Shown here: piece by piece, positions 33,444-42,660 of the stretch | How the letters are laid out: every line of letters begins with the position of its first letter | Numbering within the stretch: position 1 is the first letter of the stretch | NCBI GenBank assembly: GCA_965215855.1 | Contig: CBDCER010000003.1 | Coordinates: 2,356,001 to 2,420,000 of the forward strand | Origin: J027 sp965215855 | GTDB taxonomy: Bacteria; Chloroflexota; Anaerolineae; Aggregatilineales; J027 | Direction: 5' to 3' | DNA: 64,000 nt | Position numbers and translations under genes: made by a program | The notes under the pieces: model-generated | Seen by the model: only the letters and a program-made list of their open reading frames with translations | Database searches by the model: none | What the model was told of the DNA's origin: nothing

Positions 33444-36400
33444 TTATCGAACGTTGAGCGAGAGTTCATAGTCACCGGCAGTTGTGCCATAGTAGACGCC
33501 ATAGCGTGTCGCTACGATGGTGTATGTGCCTGTTTCCGGCAGTTTGAACGACACAATCGTTGCATCTTTATAGGAACCTTTGATGTCGCTATCGTTGAAC
33601 GCGATTTCAATGCCCTGTGCCGTCAAAACACTGATGTATGCATCCAGATTGCCTCTGGTAACCTGCATCTCAATGGTGATGACATCGCCGGAGTTGCCAG
33701 TGAAGACAAAGCGGTCTTCGAGATTCGCGTCGTCAATTGTGCCACCCAACGTATCGCCGTAGTTCATGCGTGTGGCAGGTGTTGGTTGCACGATGTCTAT
33801 ATCACCATCCGGCGGGGTTGCAAACTCGCTCGACAGCGACAGTGTGTACGTACCTGTCGTCTGGCCGTCCACACCCTGATAGCGCGTGGCGATGATGGTA
33901 TAGGTTCCAGAGCTGGGCAACGTATATTCAACAATGGCTGAGTTGGTGGTCGAAATGTCGATGTCATCATTGGCAATCAGCTCATTGTCATTGGGATCGA
34001 GCAGGATCAACACAGTATCCAGGCTGCCGTCGGTGGCCGTCATTTCAATCGTGACCACATCACCAGCAGTTCCCTCAAATGTATATTGCTGCTCGAAGCT
34101 CGTGTCGTCTACTGTACCGTCAATGGAGGCGTTATAGACGATCTCGTCTCCCGTGCCTACTGGTACGTCTGGGCCAGGACCTCCGCCAGCCGCACCTTCC
34201 AGAGTTAGATCGAAGTCGCCGTAGGTCACGCCCACTTCACCATCAAAGCGTGTTGCCCAGATGGTGTAAGTCCCGGTTTCTGGCAATTCATAATTCTCAA
34301 TGGCTGAGTTCAAATTACCTGTTTCCAGGCTAATGTCATCGTTAGTGACCAGCAACGTGCCATCTGGGCCATACAATCCCACGAATGTATCCAGATTACC
34401 GCTGAGGGCAGTCATTCGGATACTCACCGTATCGCCCGCAGTGCCCTCAAACGTATAGCTCAACTCGTAAGTTGCATCATCCAGGCCACCCGTGACATTA
34501 TCCCCATAAACCAATTCTGTCCCGTCGGTTGTGGGTGGTGTGACTGTCCCGGTGTCGCCCTCAAGCGTCAAGGTGAAGTCACCTGTACTGCTGCCATCCA
34601 TACCTAGATAGCGTGTCGCCAGAATGGTGTAGGTTCCAGTAGTGTTCAGACGATAATTCACAATCGCAGAATTATAGTTGTTGTTGCTTACGTCAATATC
34701 ATCATTAGAAACCAGTACACCACCATCTGGTCCGATGAGGGACAAATAAGTGTCCAAATCACCACTGGTGGCTGTCAGCTCAATGGTCACCATATCACCC
34801 GCAGTGCCCTCGAATGTGTAGGCGATTTCATATTCATTATTAGAAATCGTGCCTGTCGCTGACGATCCATAGCTGAGGTCGGTGTCGGCAGTCGGCGGCG
34901 GTGTGACCGTTCCTGTATTGACCGTGAGTGTCAATGTGAAGTCGCCCGTCGTGTTACCCTCCTCGCCCAGGAAGCGTGTTGCAAGAATGGTGTAGGTCCC
35001 GGTGGTGTCCAGGCGATAATCGAAAATCGCTGAGTTATAGTTGCCACCACTCAGGTCAACATCATCATTGGACAATAACACACCACCATCTGGTCCCAAC
35101 AATGTCAGATAGGTATCCAGGTCGCCGCTGGTGGCTGTCAGCTCAATGGTTACCATATCACCCGCAGTGCCCTCGAATGTGTAGGCGATTTCATATTCAT
35201 CACTAGAGATCGTACCTGTTACCGACGACCCATAGCTGAGGTCGGTATCAGTGGTTTGTGGTGTGACTGGCCCTTCACCAGACAGAGATAGCGTCACCAT
35301 GAAATCACCGGTACTCAGACCACTTTCGCCCTGGAAGCGTCCAGCGACGACAGTGTAAGTACCAGTTTCAGGTAATGAAACTCCCTCAAGACGCGAATTG
35401 GTGCTGGTCAGGTCGAAGTCATCATTTTCTGCGACTACTGAACCATCCGGCCCCAACAAAACCAGGTAGGTATCCAGATTGCCGCCTTCGGCCACTAGCT
35501 CAACGTTAACCACATCACCAGCATTACCTTCAAAGGTATACTGCCATTCGTAATTCTCGTCTGAAATAGTTCCACTAGCCGCTGTACCGTAACTTAATTC
35601 AGTACCATCCGTAGTTGGCGGTGTGTCGGGGGGTGTATCTGGCGTGGCTTCACCCAACGTCAGGCTGACTGTGTAGTCACCGCTGCTGAAACCACTTTCA
35701 CCTTGGAAGCGACTGACGACGACGGTATAGGTTCCTGTCGTTAGCAGCTCGTACCCTTCAATGCGCGAATTGGTTGTCGTCAGGTCAACATCGTCATTCT
35801 CAGCTAACACCGCGCCATCGGGATCAATCAGGGTGACATAAGTATCCAGATTGCCGCTTTCGGCGGCCACATCAATGGTCACAACATCGCCTGCTACACC
35901 CTCGAATGTAAATGATTGTTCATAAACGTCGTTGCTGATGGAGCCGCTGGCTGCTGTACCGTAGCTTAATTCGGTGCCATCCGTAGTCGGTGGAGTGTCA
36001 GGTGGGGTATCCGGCGGTGTATCTGGCCCGGCTTCACCCAACGTCAGGCTGACTGTGTAGTCACCGCTGCTGAAACCACTTTCACCTTGGAAGCGACTGA
36101 CGACGACGGTATAGGTTCCTGTCGTTAGTAGCTCATACCCTTCAATGCGCGAATTAGTGGTTGTCAAGTCAACATCGTCATTCTCAGCTAATACTGCGCC
36201 ATCAGGGTCTATCAGCGTGACATAGGTGTCCAGATTGCCGCTTTCGGCAGCCACATCAATGGTCACTACGTCGCCGGCAGTTCCTTCGAATGTATACGAT
36301 TGTTCATAAGCATCATTGCTGATGGAGCCGCTGGCCGCTGTGCCGTAGCTTAATTCTGTGCCATCCGTTGTCGGTGGGGTATCGGGCAGTGTATCGCCAC

Positions 36401-37775
36401 CAACTTCAGTGACCGACAGGGTGTAAGTGATGGGGCCAGCCCGCGAACTGAGCGGACGTGAAACATAGACGCTGTAGCTACCCGTTGTCATCACTTCGGT
36501 TTCAACAATTAACTCACCATCGACCGTGCCCGTGTAGGGTATCAAGCTGTCTCCAGCCCCCAAACGCACCTGCAAATTAAGGCGCTCATCAGGCAAATCG
36601 TGCGTCAGCGTGAATACCAGTGTTTGCCCTTCCGCCGCATCCAACAGGTAATTCTGTTGTCGTAATTCAAATGTCAATCGACCGCTGACGGGTATGCCGA
36701 CCTGCAAAACATTAGCATTGCCTTGACTGGGTTGTTGGTCGGGTGTGGCGATATGCAAGTTGAAGCCTCCGCCGCCGAAGCCATCTTGCTCCAAAAAGCG
36801 TGTGGCGATGATGACATATGTACCATCATCGGGCAATGTGGTTTCAAGGGTGGAGTTCGTTATGCCTGGCGAACTGTCATCATTTTCATCGACTATACTG
36901 CCATCTGGCCCAATCAAAATTAAATAGGTATCCAGTTCCGTATCAGTGGCAACCATACGAATGGTCACGGCCTGTCCGGCTTGGCCTTCAAAACGATAAT
37001 CCAGTCGCCATGTGTCATTATCCAACACGCCTACAACTTGCTGTCCAAAAACGACAGGTTCAGCAGCTTCAGGATCAATCGGGCCAATGATTTCTTCAAT
37101 ATCCGGCATCTCGATGGTCGAGGTATCAATACCGCCCACACCTGGATTGGCTGCTACCGCGTCAAAGAATTCCATGACTGTGCCAGTTACTACACCCGAA
37201 TGAGCAGCCAGAATAGTACCATCGGTATCCATCAAGACTGTTGTGGGGAAAACCGTCAAACCGATAGATCGAATAAATGAATCACCGGGATCTACATACA
37301 CGATTAGGCCCTCAGCCTGTGAACGCAAAAATCGTTGTGCTGCCGAGGGAGTGTCATTGGCATTCAAAAACCATAAATCGTAGCTGGTGTCACCACTCAG
37401 CGCATACTCTGATAAAAACGGGAACTCAAAGCGGCATGGCCCACACCACGACGCCCAAATATTCATCAGGGCCGGGCGCTCCATATCGGCCATCGTGATC
37501 TCGGTGTTATCGTCATATAAGTCTGTGAAATACCAGTCAGTAAACTGTCGGCCTGCCCGGGCGCGAATTTCTGTACCATCCAATTGCCCCAGATCGCCTC
37601 CTACCCAGCGTGTGACATTCCCCGTCCGCAAGTTCTGGATATGGACTTGGGCTGCCAGTTGGTTGATTTCTGTCGCCGGATCATCCTGCGCCATCACAGG
37701 AGATTGGGATGGCAGGCCGACCACAGAGAGCAACAGTACCAAAACGGTCAGTGTTACCCACATTTTCAGGCGCAT
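33444..37775 (-). CDS. Giant secreted protein: thioredoxin-like domain plus ten PPC-type repeats
   Basis: A 1443-residue exported protein. A signal peptide (1-30, ending SPVMAQ) precedes a TlpA/ResA-like thioredoxin fold (about 65-235) with active site WASWCGPC (Cys111, Cys114). The rest is a chain of ten PPC (bacterial pre-peptidase C-terminal) beta-sandwich domains, each with a YTFEGTAGDVVTIEM-like strand, LDTYLxLxGPDG and the Asp-rich calcium-type NDDxD, separated by PDTPPDTPPTTDGTELSYG-like linkers. It may be a disulfide or thiol protein displayed on a long, metal-binding stalk; that function is an inference. ATG at 37775 has GGAG seven bases ahead; 47 upstream codons lack a signal peptide and are excluded. 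Confidence 0.85.
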   Translation of the reverse strand: MRLKMWVTLTVLVLLLSVVGLPSQSPVMAQDDPATEINQLAAQVHIQNLRTGNVTRWVGGDLGQLDGTEIRARAGRQFTDWYFTDLYDDNTEITMADMERPALMNIWASWCGPCRFEFPFLSEYALSGDTSYDLWFLNANDTPSAAQRFLRSQAEGLIVYVDPGDSFIRSIGLTVFPTTVLMDTDGTILAAHSGVVTGTVMEFFDAVAANPGVGGIDTSTIEMPDIEEIIGPIDPEAAEPVVFGQQVVGVLDNDTWRLDYRFEGQAGQAVTIRMVATDTELDTYLILIGPDGSIVDENDDSSPGITNSTLETTLPDDGTYVIIATRFLEQDGFGGGGFNLHIATPDQQPSQGNANVLQVGIPVSGRLTFELRQQNYLLDAAEGQTLVFTLTHDLPDERLNLQVRLGAGDSLIPYTGTVDGELIVETEVMTTGSYSVYVSRPLSSRAGPITYTLSVTEVGGDTLPDTPPTTDGTELSYGTAASGSISNDAYEQSYTFEGTAGDVVTIDVAAESGNLDTYVTLIDPDGAVLAENDDVDLTTTNSRIEGYELLTTGTYTVVVSRFQGESGFSSGDYTVSLTLGEAGPDTPPDTPPDTPPTTDGTELSYGTAASGSISNDVYEQSFTFEGVAGDVVTIDVAAESGNLDTYVTLIDPDGAVLAENDDVDLTTTNSRIEGYELLTTGTYTVVVSRFQGESGFSSGDYTVSLTLGEATPDTPPDTPPTTDGTELSYGTAASGTISDENYEWQYTFEGNAGDVVNVELVAEGGNLDTYLVLLGPDGSVVAENDDFDLTSTNSRLEGVSLPETGTYTVVAGRFQGESGLSTGDFMVTLSLSGEGPVTPQTTDTDLSYGSSVTGTISSDEYEIAYTFEGTAGDMVTIELTATSGDLDTYLTLLGPDGGVLLSNDDVDLSGGNYNSAIFDYRLDTTGTYTILATRFLGEEGNTTGDFTLTLTVNTGTVTPPPTADTDLSYGSSATGTISNNEYEIAYTFEGTAGDMVTIELTATSGDLDTYLSLIGPDGGVLVSNDDIDVSNNNYNSAIVNYRLNTTGTYTILATRYLGMDGSSTGDFTLTLEGDTGTVTPPTTDGTELVYGDNVTGGLDDATYELSYTFEGTAGDTVSIRMTALSGNLDTFVGLYGPDGTLLVTNDDISLETGNLNSAIENYELPETGTYTIWATRFDGEVGVTYGDFDLTLEGAAGGGPGPDVPVGTGDEIVYNASIDGTVDDTSFEQQYTFEGTAGDVVTIEMTATDGSLDTVLILLDPNDNELIANDDIDISTTNSAIVEYTLPSSGTYTIIATRYQGVDGQTTGTYTLSLSSEFATPPDGDIDIVQPTPATRMNYGDTLGGTIDDANLEDRFVFTGNSGDVITIEMQVTRGNLDAYISVLTAQGIEIAFNDSDIKGSYKDATIVSFKLPETGTYTIVATRYGVYYGTTAGDYELSLNVR
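35640..36400 (-). repeat. Two near-identical tandem PPC repeat units of 384 bases
   Basis: Within the giant gene, the units beginning at 35648 and 36032 match almost base for base over most of 384 bases (128 codons), including a 90-base stretch with no difference. The copies encode the same GESGFSSGDYTVSLTLGEA ending, and differ in the length of the proline-threonine linker. Other PPC units diverge more. Confidence 0.8.
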
Positions 37776-37861
37776 ATTGCAAAGCTCCAAATAATTGTCA
37801 ACGGCAGAGACTACGTCAAGTATAATGTCCAGAGGGCCATGTAAGCAAACAAAAAGGATGA

Positions 37862-38932
37862 GTGGTGATAAAACGTCTATTTGTCGTCCTACTGCTGATA
37901 AGTATCGGGAGTTCATTTCTGGCTATGGCGCAGGACAATGTAGAGCCATCAACAATCACTGCCGATAACATTTTGTATTTACAATCGGTGCAAACACTCG
38001 ACTTCAACGCCTTGCCAGAGGACTTGATACCGGCTTCAGGGCTTTTCGTCAGCAACGCTGATGCTTCACGAATCGTCACCTTTGGCAATTACCCCGGCGA
38101 TCCACCACTCAATCAGGCCATTTTGTGGGGATATGGTGATGAACCACTGGTCAATTCCATCGCCGACGGCAGCATCACACGTTTTCTCTCGGCAGAAGGT
38201 CGCTGCCTTTATGCTGGTTATCGGGGCTATTATGCTGTATGGGAACTTAACCCAGATTCAGTTGAAGCCACCGCCCACTATATCAGTGATCCGCTTGGAA
38301 ATGACACTGTGGCGAATTTGTGGCTGACTGACGATACCGAATGTAGTACCCAAATCTATGCCGAAATTGCTGCTGATGATGGTGCAGCTTTCATTCTGGC
38401 CCCCGATTTGTCGGTTTTGCATCCTGAACTTTTCGGAACAGATGCCGCTGCACGAGTAGGGCGCATTCTGCCGCCGTTAGCACTAACGATGGATTTTGAT
38501 GGCAATCTCTATCGCTGGGATATGAATACGCACACTATCACCGCCACTATCGCGCTTGGCGCACTGGCGATGTTTGGAGCGACAACACCGACTGGCAGCC
38601 ATTATGCCTGGCTACAGACCGATTTCTCCGGCTTACATCTAGTCGATTTTGAAGCCGGGACAGATCATCTGGTGACGGCGTTGGATGCCACATATATTTC
38701 GCACATCAAACTCGCCCACGATGCCGACGTGATTGTTGGAGTTGATCCCGCAGACGCCCCCGGCACAGTCAGCGCATGGTTGGTAGAGACTGGTGAACGC
38801 CTTGATCTCGGTCTCTACCGCCATTGTGAACGTGTTCAGCCCGATTTGGTGCAGCTCTCACAGGATGGAGCCACCTTGATTATTGGTTGTGATACAGGTA
38901 TCGACGTCTGGCGGGTCGTGCGGCCTCAATGA
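37862..38932 (+). CDS. Secreted beta-propeller-like protein of unknown function
   Basis: A 356-residue protein with a signal peptide (about 1-24, ending FLAMAQD). The rest shows repeated units of about 40-50 residues with WD40- or propeller-like strands (for example NLYRWDMNTHTITATIALG and GTVSAWLVETGERLDLG), ending in IDVWRVVRP. This is typical of secreted WD40-like proteins, but I cannot name a family. GTG at 37862 is the start; the ATG four bases upstream is out of frame. It diverges from the giant PPC gene across 86 bases, so the two may share a control region. Confidence 0.65.
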   Translation: MVIKRLFVVLLLISIGSSFLAMAQDNVEPSTITADNILYLQSVQTLDFNALPEDLIPASGLFVSNADASRIVTFGNYPGDPPLNQAILWGYGDEPLVNSIADGSITRFLSAEGRCLYAGYRGYYAVWELNPDSVEATAHYISDPLGNDTVANLWLTDDTECSTQIYAEIAADDGAAFILAPDLSVLHPELFGTDAAARVGRILPPLALTMDFDGNLYRWDMNTHTITATIALGALAMFGATTPTGSHYAWLQTDFSGLHLVDFEAGTDHLVTALDATYISHIKLAHDADVIVGVDPADAPGTVSAWLVETGERLDLGLYRHCERVQPDLVQLSQDGATLIIGCDTGIDVWRVVRPQ

Positions 38933-39144
38933 GTCTGCAACCGTTCGCAGATCTGTTGTGCCAGCGTGTCGATCTGTTGGATTTCAGCCTCGGCCCGTTG
39001 GCGCACCTCATGTCCGGCGTCGGTCAGGTGATAAATTTGGCCTACGATTTCAACCCAGCCAGTGTTGATTAATTCCTGGACAAATTGCCGGTAGTCATTA
39101 GCTTGGTAGCCGAGCATTATCATCAAAGGAATTAGCCTAGACAT
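38926..39144 (-). CDS. Short winged-helix-like protein, possibly a gene remnant
   Basis: A 72-residue product with the look of the last helices and wing of a transcription factor-like winged helix: YRQFVQELINTGWVEIVGQIYHLTDAGHEVRQRAE. The LTDAGxxxR pattern also ends proteins of the SCO6745/SalK-like group, but the upstream half of such a protein is missing and a stop precedes the ATG. It overlaps the 3' end of the propeller gene by seven bases. It may be a real small regulator or the tail of a decayed gene. Confidence 0.4.
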   Translation of the reverse strand: MSRLIPLMIMLGYQANDYRQFVQELINTGWVEIVGQIYHLTDAGHEVRQRAEAEIQQIDTLAQQICERLQTH

Positions 39145-39453
39145 AGGAATTGATGTTCAGATACGGCCAGAGTCAATTTGCCTGGCAATTTGGTTCTGGC
39201 TGAAATCTAGTTGTTGGAGGGCGAGCGGGAACTTAAACCACAATCACACTGGTGGATAAATATAACCAGCGTGATTGCACTTGTGGTTCGGTTTTCTTTA
39301 ATCCCAATGGTGGGACTACATCCTGTCGTTGGACAGGTTATAAGGGGTATTTAGTTGAGGTATCTCAATTGCTATAATGGACCCCCTTTCCTTTACCGAT
39401 CCTATATTCATTGTATGACATTTCGGGGAGTAAAGTCAACGAAAATAAACGAA
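39145..39453. other. Intergenic region with an inverted repeat and no clear gene
   Basis: A 309-base gap. The main feature is the inverted repeat at 39236-39288. A 41-codon plus-strand frame (GTG 39252 to 39377) encodes a Cys-containing peptide, RDCTCGSVFFNPNGG, but its start lies inside the repeat and has no ribosome-binding site. A TATAAT at 39373-39378 lacks a -35 partner. Confidence 0.4.
39236..39288 (+). repeat. Inverted repeat, possible terminator
   Basis: CAATCACACTGG (39241-39252) pairs with CCAGCGTGATTG (39266-39277) with one mismatch, and AACCA/TGGTT extends the base after a bulge. On the plus strand it is followed by CGGTTTTCTTT. It could end the transcript of the propeller gene, though that lies 300 bases upstream. 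Confidence 0.5.
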
Positions 39454-39936
39454 TTAAATCTGAATTTTCGCAAACGGTCCCCATCGTGTTTCGACTAATG
39501 AGCGTAAATTTTGAAGGGCACTACGGGCTTGTTGTCGGGTAGCAGAGTCAATATCAAGCGCAGCGAACTCATCTTCATCAAGAACCAGCCAGCGACCATC
39601 GAGATAAACCATCATATCCAACGCCAGGTCATCCGTGTAGATGGTATCCGCTTCAAACTGGGCCGGACGTGTGATATTGCAATACCAACCTTCGAGAACA
39701 CCGGTGTCGCGGTGGTGCATAGCGAAGATGTTGTACCATCGATTGTTATAGAACCATTCCACGAAACGGTCTCTGTATTTGAACGTGTGGTAGGGTGTCG
39801 GGTAATCATCACGATTGAAATAGGCTTCGATGACAATGGTATGTTTATTACGGGAGAGTAGCCTGCCGGTATATTGCCAGACTAGTTTGCCATGATGATC
39901 GCGTTTGTGGACAGTGATTTGCTGAGACATGGTCAT
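39454..39936 (-). CDS. DUF402-family protein at the end of the thiamine operon
   Basis: A 160-residue protein of the DUF402 fold. The N-terminal VHKRDHHGKLVWQYTGRLL and the core DYPTPYHTFKYRDRFVEWFYNNRWYNIFAMH, followed by GWYCNITRPAQFEADTIYTDDLALDMMVY, match the conserved Trp/Tyr and Asp positions of the family. Known members include a staphylococcal nucleoside di-/triphosphatase and the RNA-binding FAU-1 type proteins. Its ATG overlaps the stop of the ABC ATPase gene by four bases, so it is translationally coupled to thiamine-precursor import. A phosphatase acting on thiamine phosphates is an open inference. Confidence 0.8.
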   Translation of the reverse strand: MTMSQQITVHKRDHHGKLVWQYTGRLLSRNKHTIVIEAYFNRDDYPTPYHTFKYRDRFVEWFYNNRWYNIFAMHHRDTGVLEGWYCNITRPAQFEADTIYTDDLALDMMVYLDGRWLVLDEDEFAALDIDSATRQQARSALQNLRSLVETRWGPFAKIQI

Positions 39937-40688
39937 CCTTTGAGGGCTGCAAAGAGTTGGGCTTCGAGGGCGACAACTTCGGGCGAGAAGGGTTGCACAG
40001 TTTCGCGACGGGGGCGGGGTAGTGGAATCGTTAGTTCCATGACAACTTGGCCCGGACGCGGACTCAGGACAATGACGCGATCACTCAGATAGATGGATTC
40101 TTCAACATCGTGGGTGATGAAAATAATGGTGTGGTGGAAATGTTGCCAGATATCAAGAAGCCAGGCTTGTAGATTGCGGCGGGTGAGGGCATCGAGAGCG
40201 CCGAAGGGTTCATCGAGCAGCAGGAGATCTTGCCCAAAGAGAAAAGTTCGCAAGAAAGCAGCCCGTTGGCGCATCCCTCCAGACAGTTGGGCTGGAAACG
40301 CATCGGCGAAGCTATCTAGCTCGAACAGCGGTAGAAGTTCGCGGGCGCGGTGTTTGGCAGCGTGACGACTCTGCCCTTGTACTTCCAGGCCGAGAACTAC
40401 ATTATCGAGGACGGTGCGCCAGGGGAATAGGGCATCCTGTTGGGGCATGTAGGCCGAACGCCCCAAACGCCGCGCTGTGACCTGTCCATCAATGGCGATG
40501 GTTCCGGTATCGGGTTTTTGCAGACCGGCAATCAGCTCCAATAGGGTGCTTTTGCCACACCCGCTGGGGCCAATGATGGTCACGAATTCGCCAGACGCCA
40601 CCCGGAGATTGATGTTTTGGATTGCAGTCAGGCGGCGTCCAGCTTCGTGGTAAGTTTGAGTGATATTCCGCAGTTTGAGTTTTGCCAT
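39933..40688 (-). CDS. ABC transporter ATPase for a thiamine precursor (ThiZ-like)
   Basis: A 251-residue ABC ATPase of the nitrate/sulfonate/taurine subfamily that also holds ThiZ. Walker A is GPSGCGKST (residues 40-48), the signature LSGGMRQRAAF near residue 138, Walker B LLLLDEPFGALD, and the switch His in FITHDVEES. It energises the permease encoded immediately upstream. The ligand assignment comes from the NMT1/THI5-like binding protein in the same operon and the TPP riboswitch. Its start overlaps the binding-protein stop by one base. Confidence 0.9.
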   Translation of the reverse strand: MAKLKLRNITQTYHEAGRRLTAIQNINLRVASGEFVTIIGPSGCGKSTLLELIAGLQKPDTGTIAIDGQVTARRLGRSAYMPQQDALFPWRTVLDNVVLGLEVQGQSRHAAKHRARELLPLFELDSFADAFPAQLSGGMRQRAAFLRTFLFGQDLLLLDEPFGALDALTRRNLQAWLLDIWQHFHHTIIFITHDVEESIYLSDRVIVLSPRPGQVVMELTIPLPRPRRETVQPFSPEVVALEAQLFAALKG

Positions 40689-41752
40689 CAGGACTCGTCG
40701 GAGTCTTCTGTTGTGCCAGGCAGAAATTCGTTGGTAAAAACACTCGATGTATCAAATGGGCCGTCCATGATACCGTTCGCAATCAGAAAATCGGTGAAAT
40801 CTTGCCAGACGTTGGCGCTTTGCTGGCCCCAGCGTGGCGCATCAGCTTGATATTGGTCGGCTAACCATAGGGCGCTGGCGTTGACCAAATTAGCATCGAG
40901 TTCAGGCACAGCTTCCAGCAAGATCGTTGCAGATTCTTCTGGATTCAGGATGGCGTCGGCATAACCGCGTGCTGTGGCGTGGACGAAGGCACGAATGACA
41001 TCGGGCTGTTCATCAATCATCTGGCTGGTGGTCAATAATATGGGGGTGTAGTAGTCTGGTACACACTCGGTGTAGTCCATCAACATGATACTATCCAGAT
41101 CAAGCCCCGATACTTCAGCATTGATGCCTTGCCAGCCGTAAAAAATCCAGGCGAAGTCGATGCGCTGGCGCTCCATAAGTTCGATAGCATCCACATAGCC
41201 AATATCCAGGTAATTCTCCTCGTTCCAGGTTGCCTTATCGCAGGCTAGCAGTTGGCTCAGAATGGCGTTTTCCAGATCGGGCAAGCTAAAGCCACCGTAA
41301 GTCAAAGGAGCCAGGTCGGCTGGCTGTGATATGGGATGATCGTCTGTGATGGTCACAAAACCAGAGGTGTTGTGCTGGATGATGGCGGCAATTGATACGA
41401 TATCCGCCCCTTCAACCATCGCGGCAGTGGTAAATTCCTGAAAGCCGATACCAAATTCTACGAGACCGGCGTCTAGGGCTTGTTCTACCAGTAAATCAGT
41501 CGGTTCCAGGATTTCGACATCTAAATTAGCTTCGTCATAGTAGCCGAGTGCTTGGGCTACATAAAAACCGGTGTGGTTAGTGTTGGGTGTCCAGTCCAGC
41601 ATCAGGCGGACGGTTGTGCGCTCATCCAGATGCGCGAACTCAATTGCGCCGCCCAATGGATCACGTCCGCCATCTTGAGCCGTGATGGATAGGGGTACAC
41701 TCAACGCGAGCAGGAAAATGATAATTAGTAGCAGAAGACGCAGTTGGGTCAC
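40688..41752 (-). CDS. NMT1/THI5-like substrate-binding protein (ThiY-like)
   Basis: A 354-residue exported binding protein with a signal peptide (1-25, ending SITAQDG, no lipobox). The sequence VRLMLDWTPNTNHTGFYVAQALGYYDEA is the NMT1/THI5 signature shared with ThiY, which binds the thiamine precursor N-formyl-aminopyrimidine (FAMP). Further family marks are GIGFQEFTTA, the ligand-pocket KATWNEENY region and FAWIFYGWQGI. The ligand could instead be HMP or another pyrimidine. It overlaps the permease gene by four bases. Confidence 0.88.
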   Translation of the reverse strand: MTQLRLLLLIIIFLLALSVPLSITAQDGGRDPLGGAIEFAHLDERTTVRLMLDWTPNTNHTGFYVAQALGYYDEANLDVEILEPTDLLVEQALDAGLVEFGIGFQEFTTAAMVEGADIVSIAAIIQHNTSGFVTITDDHPISQPADLAPLTYGGFSLPDLENAILSQLLACDKATWNEENYLDIGYVDAIELMERQRIDFAWIFYGWQGINAEVSGLDLDSIMLMDYTECVPDYYTPILLTTSQMIDEQPDVIRAFVHATARGYADAILNPEESATILLEAVPELDANLVNASALWLADQYQADAPRWGQQSANVWQDFTDFLIANGIMDGPFDTSSVFTNEFLPGTTEDSDES

Positions 41753-42660
41753 GATACAATTTCTCCTCGTGGTGACTTAAATTGTGAATGAAGCCATTGC
41801 CAGAATATTGCTAGTGGATTTTGACCGCGAGGGCGTCCGGCGTAGCGCCAACGTAGTGCCAGAATCTCTATCAGAGTGGCGAGTAGCACCAGCATCACAC
41901 TCAAGGCCGCGATGATGCCGACAGTTAGGAATACCTGATCGGATTTGAACGATTGGTAGGAACGTTGTAGAAACTTACCGAGTCCGTTGCCCGCACCGAC
42001 GTACTCACCGATGACTGCGCCCACAACGCTGTAGGTGGCAGCGATGCGAAGACCGCTGAAGAAGGAAGGCATGGCGGTTGGTAGGCGCACTTTCCACCAG
42101 ATTTGTAGTGGATTGGCTCCCATTGAACGCAGTAGATTGGTGTGTAGACGATCCACACTGCGGAAGCCACTCAGTGTATTGACGGTGATGGGGAAGAAAC
42201 AAAACAATGTCACGACGATGATCTTGGGACCGAAGCCGAAGCCAAATAGCAGAATCAAAATGACCGCGATGGCGAAAATGGGAATGGTCTGTGAGATGAT
42301 GAGCAGAGGATAGAGTATCCACCGAAGCAGTGGAACCAAATCCATTAGCGCCGCTAGACTCAGCCCCACGCCGACGGACAGGGCTAACCCAGTCAGCGTT
42401 GTCCAGAGCGTAGCCGGAATGTGTTTTTCTTGCAGGGTATCGCTATGCAATTCCCAGGCGTCGCGGATTTCAGCAGTGGTAGGAATCAGACCATCCAGTT
42501 GCCCGTCATTGAATTCATGCCAATCTACGTAGAGTTGAGCCAGGCCGCCTGTTATGAACAGGACGACCAGTCCCAACGCCATTAGCAACGATAGGGAGCG
42601 GGTGATTTCGATGAGGAGGGCCAGTGAGAACCGCATTTCAATAATTCGCCAGTTTGTCAT
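41749..42660 (-). CDS. ABC transporter permease for a thiamine precursor (ThiX-like)
   Basis: A 303-residue inner-membrane permease of the BPD-type family. It has about six transmembrane helices (for example SLLMALGLVVLFITGGLAQ near the N-terminus and IIAALSVMLVLLATLIEILALRW near the C-terminus). The EAA loop that docks with the ATPase reads GANPLQIWWKVRLPTAMPSFFSGLRIA-like and ends in EYVGAGNGLGKFLQ. The ATG at 42660 overlaps the end of the upstream gene by 23 bases; an ATG at 42636 (MRFSLALL) removes that overlap and is likely the real start. Confidence 0.9.
   Translation of the reverse strand: MTNWRIIEMRFSLALLIEITRSLSLLMALGLVVLFITGGLAQLYVDWHEFNDGQLDGLIPTTAEIRDAWELHSDTLQEKHIPATLWTTLTGLALSVGVGLSLAALMDLVPLLRWILYPLLIISQTIPIFAIAVILILLFGFGFGPKIIVVTLFCFFPITVNTLSGFRSVDRLHTNLLRSMGANPLQIWWKVRLPTAMPSFFSGLRIAATYSVVGAVIGEYVGAGNGLGKFLQRSYQSFKSDQVFLTVGIIAALSVMLVLLATLIEILALRWRYAGRPRGQNPLAIFWQWLHSQFKSPRGEIVS

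Noticed and set aside
33402..33941. Plus-strand 179-codon frame opposite the PPC gene
   Set aside because: Shadow of the strongly repetitive PPC gene, which is clearly coding on the other strand.
33444..37775. The repeats of the PPC gene read as a CRISPR-like array
   Set aside because: They are 384-base coding repeats in one frame without short direct repeats and unique spacers.
39252..39377. Possible 41-codon Cys-containing peptide
   Set aside because: Its start lies inside an inverted repeat, no ribosome-binding site is present, and the product is not recognisable.
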